From JAKOQB01 sp036824465 (lineage in GTDB: Bacteria; Pseudomonadota; Gammaproteobacteria; Burkholderiales; Burkholderiaceae_F), in NCBI GenBank assembly GCA_036824465.1, contig DAITAC010000174.1, positions 1 to 5,340 of the forward strand: a DNA stretch of 5,340 nt, read 5' to 3'. The position numbers were made by a program, and so were the translations under genes. Numbering within the stretch: the stretch's first letter is position 1; every line of letters starts with the position of its first letter. The notes beneath the pieces are model-generated. The model saw only the letters and a list, made by a program, of their open reading frames with translations, had not been told where the DNA came from and did no database searches. This document shows, piece by piece, positions 1 through 5,340 of this stretch.

Positions 1-226
1 GGTCTAAACGAGCGACTTCCCGCAACCACCGTGGTACAAATCGCCGTCAGCTCCCCCGTGCCCTGCAGGCTTCTTCTTGCATGCGGCCGGGCGCGGTGAA
101 CCGAACTTCAATGTTCAGAATCCAGGCTCTGGCGCCATGGCACGCGCTGTTGCGACCTGCGCCGAAGCCATCGATCCTCGGCCGACTGAATGGTCTGATG
201 TACCGACGCTTTGACAGGATGGTCTG
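1..226. other. Region upstream of the efflux operon, no supported gene
   Basis: No gene is supported here. All three + frames have long open stretches, as expected by chance at this GC content, and the one ending at 225-227 overlaps the adaptor start codon by one base (see findings). I see no divergent TetR- or MarR-type regulator start and no convincing sigma-70 promoter with both boxes. Visible structure is limited to a 12-base direct repeat (190-201 and 219-230), a loose inverted repeat TGAAC/GTTCA (97-101 and 113-117) and a 5-base stem GCCGA/TCGGC (161-165 and 178-182). The operon promoter is presumably here or further left, but I cannot place it. Confidence 0.5.
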
Positions 227-230
227 ATGT
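190..230 (+). repeat. 12-base direct repeat spanning the adaptor start codon
   Basis: ATGGTCTGATGT occurs exactly at 190-201 and again at 219-230, an offset of 29 bases. With one mismatch the match extends to 14 bases (GAATGG versus GGATGG at the left end). The second copy contains the adaptor ATG (227-229), so each copy carries a TGATG. A function is not shown. It could be a local duplication, a binding site pair, or chance. Confidence 0.6.
216..219 (+). promoter_or_regulatory. Ribosome binding site of the adaptor gene
   Basis: AGGA lies 7 bases before the ATG at 227. This spacing, together with the signal peptide that begins directly at this ATG, fixes the start. The same AGGA and spacing precede the pump gene. 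Confidence 0.7.
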
Positions 231-1474
231 CCAGAATCTTCGCGCTCAGGATCTGCGCAAGCGTAGTTCTCGCCGCGGTCGCTGGACTTGCCGGCTGCGG
301 TCCCTCCGGTGCGCCGCAAGTGGCCTCGCAAGCGGCGCCGCAGGTCGGCGTGCTGACGGTGCAACCGCGCCAGGTCGCGATCAAAACCGTGCTGCCAGGC
401 AGGACAGCGCCGGCCATGATTGCCGAAGTGCGGCCTCAGGTGACCGGGATCATCCAGTCGCGCAGCTTCCACGAAGGCGCTGAAGTGAAGGCGGGAACCA
501 TGCTGTACCAGATCGATGCCGCGACGTACCGGGCTGCCTACGAAAGCGCCCAGGCGGCCGTGGCCAAGGCCGAAGCATCCATGCAGATTGCGCGCCTGAA
601 GGCCGAGCGGAACAAGGAGCTGGTGGCGATCAAGTTCGTGACCCAGCAAAGCTACGACGAGGCCGTGGAGACGCTGCGCCAGACCGAAGCTGACGTCGCG
701 GTGTCAAAAGCCGCCGCTGACACCGCGCGCATCAATCTTGGCTACACAAAGGTCCTGGCGCCGATCTCCGGGCGCATCGGCAGGTCGGCCGTCACCCCCG
801 GCGCACTCGTCACCGCCAACCAGCAGGCGGCGCTCGCCACCATCCAGCAACTGGACCCGATCTATGTCGACGTCACGCAATCGAGCACTGAAGTGCTGCG
901 CCTGCAGCGTGCGCTGGCGAAGGGCGAACTGAAGAAAATCGCAGACAAGGCCGCGCGCGTGACCCTGCAGTTCGAGGATGGCACGGCATACGCGCAGGAA
1001 GGCGCGCTCCAGTTCTCCGATGTCACTGTCGATCCGGGTACGGGCGCGATCACGCTGCGCGCGCTGTTCCCGAACCCGCGCGGCGAGCTGCTGCCTGGCA
1101 TGTATGTGCGCGCGGTCATCGAGGAAGGCGTGCGCGAAGGCGCGATCGTCGTGCCGCAGCAGGCGGTGACGCGCGACACCAAGGGCGCGGCCGTCGCGCT
1201 GGTCGTTGGCCCGGACGGCAAGGTGGAATCGCGCACGCTGCAGGTCGCGCGCACGCTCGGTAATGAATGGCTCATCGATGCTGGCCTGAAACCGGGCGAC
1301 CGGGTGATCGTCGATGGCCTGCAGCGTGCACGTCCCGGTGCCATGGTGCAGGCCGTTGAACGCGGTGATCCCAATGCCGCGGGTGCTCCGGCCGCGACGG
1401 GCGCATCAACTCCGCAGACGACTGACAAACCGTCCGCGCCCGCATCGCCGGCCGGCGGGTCGCCGAAGTCCTGA
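227..1474 (+). CDS. acrA: RND efflux periplasmic adaptor lipoprotein (AcrA/MexA family)
   Basis: This 415-residue protein is the membrane fusion subunit that bridges the RND pump encoded just downstream to an outer-membrane channel. The N-terminus is a lipoprotein signal peptide: positive residues R3 and R8, a hydrophobic core, then lipobox LAGC with C24 as the expected lipidated cysteine. Next come the first lipoyl half (about 62-98, EVRPQVTGII), an alpha-helical hairpin (about 99-172), the second lipoyl half (about 173-205, LAPISGRIGRSAVTPGALV), a beta-barrel domain (about 206-298) and a membrane-proximal domain (about 300-378, VVPQQAV and LKPGDRVIVDGL). Residues 380-415 form an Ala/Pro/Thr-rich tail that is probably disordered. 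The hairpin tip carries R128-xxx-L132-xxxxxx-T139, matching the RLS motif AcrA uses to contact TolC but with Thr for Ser. Overall length is close to the roughly 400 residues of AcrA. The family is certain; which named system (Acr, Mex, Amr, Bpe, Ttg) it belongs to is not, so the symbol is generic. Confidence 0.97.
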   Translation: MSRIFALRICASVVLAAVAGLAGCGPSGAPQVASQAAPQVGVLTVQPRQVAIKTVLPGRTAPAMIAEVRPQVTGIIQSRSFHEGAEVKAGTMLYQIDAATYRAAYESAQAAVAKAEASMQIARLKAERNKELVAIKFVTQQSYDEAVETLRQTEADVAVSKAAADTARINLGYTKVLAPISGRIGRSAVTPGALVTANQQAALATIQQLDPIYVDVTQSSTEVLRLQRALAKGELKKIADKAARVTLQFEDGTAYAQEGALQFSDVTVDPGTGAITLRALFPNPRGELLPGMYVRAVIEEGVREGAIVVPQQAVTRDTKGAAVALVVGPDGKVESRTLQVARTLGNEWLIDAGLKPGDRVIVDGLQRARPGAMVQAVERGDPNAAGAPAATGASTPQTTDKPSAPASPAGGSPKS

Positions 1475-1494
1475 TCGAATCCACCGATCCCTTC

Positions 1495-1498
1495 AGGA
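1495..1498 (+). promoter_or_regulatory. Ribosome binding site of the pump gene
   Basis: AGGA sits 7 bases before the ATG at 1506, inside the 31-base gap after the adaptor stop. It decides the pump start against the much longer in-frame extension that reaches back into the adaptor gene. Confidence 0.8.
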
Positions 1499-1505
1499 CG
1501 ACACG

Positions 1506-4500
1506 ATGTCGCACTTCTTCATTGAACGACCCATCTTTGCCTGGGTGATCGCGCTCGTCATCATGCTGGCCGGCCTGCTGTCGATCTTTCGCCTCCCGAT
1601 CGCACAGTATCCGAGCATTGCACCGCCGACGATCACCATCACTGCCTCGTATCCCGGCGCATCGGCCAAGACGCTCGAGGACACGGTCACGCAGATCATC
1701 GAGCAGCGCATGTCCGGCCTCGACGGCCTGCGCTACATCGCCTCGGCCAGCGACAGCGCCGGTTCCGCGACCATCACCCTGACCTTCGAAGCCGGCACGA
1801 ATCCGGACATCGCCCAGGTGCAGGTACAGAACAAGCTGAAGCTCGCCGAGGTGCTGCTGCCGCAGGAAGTGCAGCAGCAGGGCGTGACCGTCACCAAGTC
1901 GGTGCGCAACTTCATCATGGTCATCGGCTTCGTCTCCGAAGACGGCTCGATGACGCGCACTGATATCTCGGACTACGTGGCCGCCAACGTGCAGGACCCA
2001 CTGAGCCGTGTGCCGGGCGTGGGCGAGATCACAGTCTTCGGCTCGCAATACGCAATGCGCATCTGGCTCGACCCGAACAAGCTCATCAACTACAAACTCA
2101 CGCCGGCCGATGTCGCCTCTGCGGTCCGCGCGCAGAACGCGCAGATCTCGGCGGGGCAGCTCGGTGGGCTTCCTGCTGTGCGCGGCCAGCAATTGAATGC
2201 CACGATCACCGCGCAAAGCCGGCTGCAGACGCCGGAACAGTTCGAGGCCATCGTGCTGCGTACGGCCGAGAGCGGCGCCACGGTGTATTTGCGTGACGTG
2301 GCCCGTGTCGAGCTGGGTGGAGAGAACTACGGCACGGTCTCCTTCTATAACGGCCGGCCCTCATCCGGCGTCGCGGTACGCCTGGCCACCGGCGCCAACG
2401 CGCTTGATACGGGCGATGCGGTCAAGGCAAAGGTCAACGAACTGTCCCGCTTCTTCCCGCAAGGCATGAAGGCTGTGGTCGCCTACGACACCACGCCGTT
2501 CATCCGTCTATCGATCGAGGAGGTGGTCAAGACCCTGCTCGAGGCGTTCGTGCTGGTGTTCCTGGTGATGTACCTGTTCCTGCAGAACCTGCGGGCCACG
2601 CTGATCCCGTCCATCGCCGTGCCGGTGGTGCTGCTCGGCGCCTTCGGCGTGATGTCGGCGTTCGGCTTTTCGATCAACGTGCTGACCATGTTCGGTCTCG
2701 TGCTGGCGATCGGCCTGCTCGTCGACGACGCCATCGTCGTGGTCGAGAACGTCGAGCGCGTGATGAGCGAGGAGGGCCTCTCGCCCAAGGAGGCGACCAA
2801 GAAATCGATGGACCAGATCACCGGCGCGCTGGTGGGAATCGCACTCGTGCTCGCGTCCGTGTTCATCCCGATGGCGCTCTTCGGTGGCTCCACCGGCGTC
2901 ATCTACCGGCAGTTCTCCCTGACGCTGGCCGCATCGATGCTGCTGTCGATCACGGTCGCGCTCATCCTTTCGCCGGCGCTGTGCGCCACGCTGTTGAAGC
3001 CCGTTCAGAAAGGCTCGCACGGCGCAACCACCGGATTCTTCGGGCGCTTCAACCGCGCTTTTGACAGCGGTCGATCCAACTTCCAGAGCACGGTGGCACG
3101 CATGCTTGCTTCAAGCGGCCGCTGGCTCGTGGCATTCGTGGCGATGGTGACGCTGGGGGTATTCCTCGCGATTCGCTTGCCGACGTCGTTCCTGCCGGAC
3201 GAAGACCAGGGCATCCTCTTCACGCAGGTGCTGCTGCCCGCGGGCGCGACACAGGAGCGCACGCTGGCGGTGCTGCGCGAGATCGAGCGTCACTTCCTCG
3301 AGGACGAGAAGGGTGCCGTGCAGTCGCTCTTCACGGTGGCGGGCTTCTCGTTCTCCGGCAGCGGGCAGAACGCCGGCATCGGATTCGTCCGCATGAGGGA
3401 CTGGAAGGAGCGGCCCGGCGCGCAGAACAGCGTGCAGGCCGTGGCACGACGTGCGATGACGGCGTTCTCCAAGCTGCGCGACGCGCTCGCGTTCGCCTTC
3501 GCGCCACCGGCAGTGCTGGAACTCGGTGTCGCCAACGGCTTTGACATGTATCTGCAGGACCGGGCGGGCGCGGGCCACGAGGCGCTGATGGCTGCGCGCA
3601 ACCAACTTCTCGGGCTCGCGGCGAAGGAACCGGCCCTGACAGCGGTACGGCCGAACGGCCAGGAGGACACGCCGCAGTTCAACGTCGACATCGACACCGC
3701 GCGCGCCGGGGCGCTCGGGCTCTCGGTCGCCGATATCAACGCGACGCTTTCGGCGGCATGGGGCAGTGCCTACGTCAACGACTTCATCGACAAGGGCCGT
3801 GTGAAGAAGGTCTACATGCAGGCCGACGCGCCGTTCCGCATGGTCCCCGAGGATCTGGACAAGTGGTACGTGCGCAATGCGAAGGGAGAGATGGTGCCGT
3901 TTTCAATGTTTGCGCGGGGCAAGTGGACGTTCGGGTCGCCGCGACTGGAGCGCTTCAACGGCGCCTCCGCCGTGCAGATACAGGGCCAGGCCGCGCCCGG
4001 CCATAGTTCCGGTGAGGCGATGGCAACGATGGAACGGCTCGTCGCGCAGCTGCCGCCGGGCTTCGGGGTCGCGTGGACCGGCCTTTCCTTCGAGGAGCGT
4101 CTGTCGGGCGCGCAGGCGCCGCTGCTGTACGCACTGTCGGTACTCGTGGTGTTCCTGTGTCTTGCGGCGCTGTACGAGAGCTGGTCGATTCCGTTTGCCG
4201 TGCTGCTCGTTGTGCCGATCGGCGTGCTGGGGGCGCTGCTCGCGGCCACCGGCCGCGGACTGGCGAACGATGTGTACTTCCAGGTCGGGCTGCTGACGAC
4301 CATTGGCCTGTCGGCGAAGAACGCGATCCTGATCATTCAGTTCGCGCTGGGGCAGATGGCGGTTGGCGTCGATCTGGTTCCGGCCACCCTCGAGGCCGCA
4401 CGCCTGAGGCTGCGTCCGATCCTGATGACGTCGCTCGCCTTTGGCTGCGGCGTGTTGCCGCTCGCGCTCGCCACCGGCGCGGGCTCGGGCAGCCAGAACG

Positions 4501-4646
4501 CCATCGGCACCGGCGTGCTCGGCGGCATGATCGCGGCGACGTTCCTTGGGCTTCTCTTTGTGCCGCTGTTCTTCGTCGTCGTGAAGCGCGGCTTCAGGAA
4601 GAAACCCGCCACGACGCGCAGTGAAGCCGCGATTGAAAGTTCATGA
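1506..4646 (+). CDS. acrB: RND multidrug efflux pump, inner-membrane permease (AcrB/MexB, HAE1 family)
   Basis: This 1046-residue proton-driven antiporter takes drugs, detergents and similar amphiphiles from the periplasm or outer leaflet and passes them to an outer-membrane channel; AcrB has 1049 residues. The MSHFFIERPIFAWVIA start is typical of the family. Twelve membrane segments are visible: one near 10-28, five between about 340 and 490, one near 540-557, and five between about 873 and 1022. Two large periplasmic loops lie between them (29-340 and 558-872). Proton-relay residues are D407 and D408 (GLLVDDAIVVVENVERVM), K938 (GLSAKNAILI) and R968 (RLRPILMTS), matching AcrB D407, D408, K940 and R971. 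The phenylalanine-rich drug pocket is intact: F136, F178, F609, F614, F616 and F627, with the switch loop GFSFSGSGQN at 613-622. G288 is also kept. The reading frame is unbroken, so the pump should work. The gene follows the adaptor in the same operon; no channel gene follows it. Confidence 0.98.
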   Translation: MSHFFIERPIFAWVIALVIMLAGLLSIFRLPIAQYPSIAPPTITITASYPGASAKTLEDTVTQIIEQRMSGLDGLRYIASASDSAGSATITLTFEAGTNPDIAQVQVQNKLKLAEVLLPQEVQQQGVTVTKSVRNFIMVIGFVSEDGSMTRTDISDYVAANVQDPLSRVPGVGEITVFGSQYAMRIWLDPNKLINYKLTPADVASAVRAQNAQISAGQLGGLPAVRGQQLNATITAQSRLQTPEQFEAIVLRTAESGATVYLRDVARVELGGENYGTVSFYNGRPSSGVAVRLATGANALDTGDAVKAKVNELSRFFPQGMKAVVAYDTTPFIRLSIEEVVKTLLEAFVLVFLVMYLFLQNLRATLIPSIAVPVVLLGAFGVMSAFGFSINVLTMFGLVLAIGLLVDDAIVVVENVERVMSEEGLSPKEATKKSMDQITGALVGIALVLASVFIPMALFGGSTGVIYRQFSLTLAASMLLSITVALILSPALCATLLKPVQKGSHGATTGFFGRFNRAFDSGRSNFQSTVARMLASSGRWLVAFVAMVTLGVFLAIRLPTSFLPDEDQGILFTQVLLPAGATQERTLAVLREIERHFLEDEKGAVQSLFTVAGFSFSGSGQNAGIGFVRMRDWKERPGAQNSVQAVARRAMTAFSKLRDALAFAFAPPAVLELGVANGFDMYLQDRAGAGHEALMAARNQLLGLAAKEPALTAVRPNGQEDTPQFNVDIDTARAGALGLSVADINATLSAAWGSAYVNDFIDKGRVKKVYMQADAPFRMVPEDLDKWYVRNAKGEMVPFSMFARGKWTFGSPRLERFNGASAVQIQGQAAPGHSSGEAMATMERLVAQLPPGFGVAWTGLSFEERLSGAQAPLLYALSVLVVFLCLAALYESWSIPFAVLLVVPIGVLGALLAATGRGLANDVYFQVGLLTTIGLSAKNAILIIQFALGQMAVGVDLVPATLEAARLRLRPILMTSLAFGCGVLPLALATGAGSGSQNAIGTGVLGGMIAATFLGLLFVPLFFVVVKRGFRKKPATTRSEAAIESS

Positions 4647-4695
4647 CCGGTCTCTTGCGCCGGGTCGGCTCGCTCAAGCGCCCAACGGAATCGAT

Positions 4696-4747
4696 GCCGC
4701 GCACGCGCTGCGCGATCGCGTCGACTTCTGAGCGCGATCGGCGCGGC
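4696..4747. terminator. GC-rich stem-loop between convergent genes, possible terminator
   Basis: In the 112-base space between the two convergent genes, CGATCGCG (4713-4720) pairs perfectly with CGCGATCG (4733-4740) across a 12-base loop. An outer pair, GCCGCGC (4696-4702) with GCGCGGC (4741-4747), can close the structure with a 10-base bulge on the left side. An alternative inner pairing is CGCGCT (4704-4709) with AGCGCG (4731-4736). There is no T-run after the stem on either strand, so it is not a classic intrinsic terminator. Its place fits a bidirectional stop or an mRNA 3'-end stabiliser. The stem is seen; the role is inferred. Confidence 0.4.
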
Positions 4748-4758
4748 GTGACGGCTAC

Positions 4759-5052
4759 CTACAATTCAAGGACGACCTCGCCCGACACCGGATCGGTCAC
4801 GCCGAGACCGCCACCCAGGTCTTCGAGGGTGTCGCGGAACGTGTCGAGCATCGCGATCATCTTTGGCCGCGCCGCGACGAGACTTTGTTGGCTGTCCCAT
4901 TCGCCAATGACGCAGTAGGTCCGGTCACCCGTCTTCATCAGCGAGAATCGCTTGAAGCCGACGTAGTCGCGATGGCCCTTGCGGTGCGCCGCGATGAACT
5001 CCGCTTCGCGTCCGGGCTTGACCCGGAATCGCACGACGTTAAATGCGGTCAT
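4759..5052 (-). CDS. Small dimeric alpha-beta barrel protein, antibiotic-biosynthesis-monooxygenase-like
   Basis: The protein has 97 residues and no signal peptide or membrane segment, so it is probably cytoplasmic. It opens with a beta strand and turn typical of the ABM / dimeric ferredoxin-like fold (FNVVRFRVKPGREAEFIAAH). A central strand pair follows (FKRFSLMKTGDRTYCVIGEW, about 33-52), then a helix (about 61-78, ARPKMIAMLDTFRDTLEDL) and a C-terminal GGGLGVTDPVSGEVVLEL strand. The family includes quinol monooxygenases (YgiN type), polyketide-modifying monooxygenases and heme-degrading enzymes, but many small members have no known substrate, and nothing here picks out one. The start is supported by GAGGAG 8 bases upstream. 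The gene faces the pump gene tail to tail and is transcribed separately. A link to the efflux pump, such as modifying a toxic quinone, would be speculation. Confidence 0.88.
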   Translation of the reverse strand: MTAFNVVRFRVKPGREAEFIAAHRKGHRDYVGFKRFSLMKTGDRTYCVIGEWDSQQSLVAARPKMIAMLDTFRDTLEDLGGGLGVTDPVSGEVVLEL

Positions 5053-5057
5053 CGCGC

Positions 5058-5339
5058 TTACTCCTCGTCATTGGTTCGCGCGCCGACATCAGGTTCAAGG
5101 TCGCCAGACGCGCGGGATTCAGGGGAACCGCATGATGCCGCCGCGACCCCGGGCGTTGCAACCTTTTCCCCAATGGGCGGTACGGGCGACTCGTCGTTGA
5201 AGCGGCGAGCGAATCCTGCCACGCAGCGAGCACAGTGCCCCGCCGGACCGTTGGAAGAGCGATCGGCCGCGTCGGCATTCTTACTTGCGTGATCGAATAG
5301 CCTCTTAACTCGTGTCGCCGCGACGGGCGGGAGTCGACC
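5058..5339 (-). CDS. Possible 3' end of a hypothetical gene running in from the right edge (partial)
   Basis: On the - strand one frame is open from the right edge (5339) to TAA at 5060-5058, giving 93 residues without a stop. It has no ATG inside the window, so any start lies beyond the edge. The stop is 5 bases before the start of the monooxygenase-like gene, and that gene's ribosome binding site lies in its last codons, a common operon arrangement. The residue mix is balanced and acid-rich (ending GARTNDEE), unlike the Arg/Pro-rich shadows usual in GC-rich DNA. It includes a CARC pair (GHCARCVAGF). Against it: third-position GC is only about two thirds by hand count, no family is recognised, and another - strand frame is also open from the edge to 5039. 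It could instead be the leader and promoter region of the small gene. Confidence 0.35.
   Translation of the reverse strand, partial: GRLPPVAATRVKRLFDHASKNADAADRSSNGPAGHCARCVAGFARRFNDESPVPPIGEKVATPGVAAASCGSPESRASGDLEPDVGARTNDEE
5061..5066 (-). promoter_or_regulatory. Ribosome binding site of the small monooxygenase-like gene
   Basis: Reading the - strand, GAGGAG is followed by 8 bases and then the ATG at 5052-5050. It is the strongest Shine-Dalgarno sequence in the window. If the upstream frame is real, these six bases are also its last two sense codons (Glu-Glu) before TAA, an arrangement that would allow translational coupling. Confidence 0.75.
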
Positions 5340-5340
5340 C

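Noticed and set aside
211..216. Exact TTGACA, the -35 consensus
   Set aside because: A matching -10 box would fall at about 234-239, inside the signal peptide codons, and no good box is there.
47..649. 200-residue - strand frame over the adaptor start
   Set aside because: His/Arg/Gly-rich composition and overlap with the lipoprotein signal and lipoyl domain of a clear gene mark it as a shadow.
1314..1505. 64-residue in-frame N-terminal extension of the pump gene overlapping the adaptor
   Set aside because: It is Arg/Pro-rich and out of frame with the adaptor. The AGGA site and the family-typical MSHFFIERPIF start at 1506 mark the true start.
1272..2216. 314-residue - strand frame across the adaptor-pump junction
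   Set aside because: Antisense to two certain genes, with a low-complexity Arg/Asp/His/Gly-rich product.
2508..3020. His/Gln/Arg-rich - strand frame inside the pump gene
   Set aside because: Typical antisense product of GC-rich membrane-segment codons, with no domain features.
4643..4918. + strand frame of 91 residues whose ATG overlaps the pump stop (ATGA)
   Set aside because: The overlap looks like an operon junction, but the product is Arg/Ser/Thr-rich, matches no channel protein, and more than half lies antisense to the well-supported gene at 4759-5052.
5132..5161. - strand TTGCAA (5161-5156) and CATCAT (5137-5132) with an 18-base spacer as a promoter for the small gene
   Set aside because: Each box matches the consensus at only four of six bases; this is expected often by chance.
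5039..5278. - strand frame, also open back to the right edge, overlapping the start of the small gene by 14 bases
   Set aside because: Its product is Arg/Pro/Thr-rich like a shadow frame, and no good ribosome binding site precedes its ATG at 5278. It remains the main rival to the frame ending at 5058.
4885..5292. + strand frame of 135 residues at the right side
   Set aside because: Its first part is in exact codon register antisense to the small gene, which often keeps a shadow frame open, and no family is recognised.
5322..5340. tRNA T-arm-like GGGTCGACTCCCG on the - strand at the right edge
   Set aside because: The loop is one T short of the TTCGACT form and the bases that follow do not give an acceptor end or CCA.

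Overview
The window holds a tripartite-type RND multidrug efflux cassette in a high-GC genome. The GC bias, strong GC preference at third codon positions and close resemblance to AcrAB/MexAB proteins point to a Gram-negative proteobacterium. Beta- or gamma-Proteobacteria (for example Burkholderiales) is my inference; the window has no marker gene that fixes the taxon.

Layout on the + strand: a short upstream region (1-226), a lipoprotein periplasmic adaptor (AcrA/MexA family, 227-1474), a 31-base gap, then an inner-membrane RND pump (AcrB/MexB, HAE1 family, 1506-4646). The two genes form an evident two-gene operon, each with an AGGA ribosome binding site 7 bases before its ATG. The pump keeps the proton-relay residues (D407, D408, K938, R968) and the phenylalanine drug-binding pocket. 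The adaptor keeps the lipobox, both lipoyl halves and the hairpin that docks onto a TolC-type channel. No outer-membrane channel gene and no regulator lies in the window, so the pump probably borrows a TolC/OprM-type channel encoded elsewhere.

Layout on the - strand: a 97-residue protein of the dimeric alpha-beta barrel / antibiotic-biosynthesis-monooxygenase-like type (4759-5052) converges on the pump gene. The 112-base space between them contains a strong GC-rich stem-loop (4696-4747), a possible terminator. Upstream of the small gene, a - strand frame stays open from the right edge to a stop 5 bases before its start (5058-5339). It may be the 3' end of a co-transcribed gene, but the evidence is moderate and a second frame is also open there.

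The window is mostly a well-understood efflux operon. I found no convincing new system. The less ordinary points are a 12-base direct repeat around the adaptor start, a stop-start overlap with a possible leader ORF, a Ser-to-Thr change in the adaptor docking motif, and the possible start-less gene fragment at the right edge.
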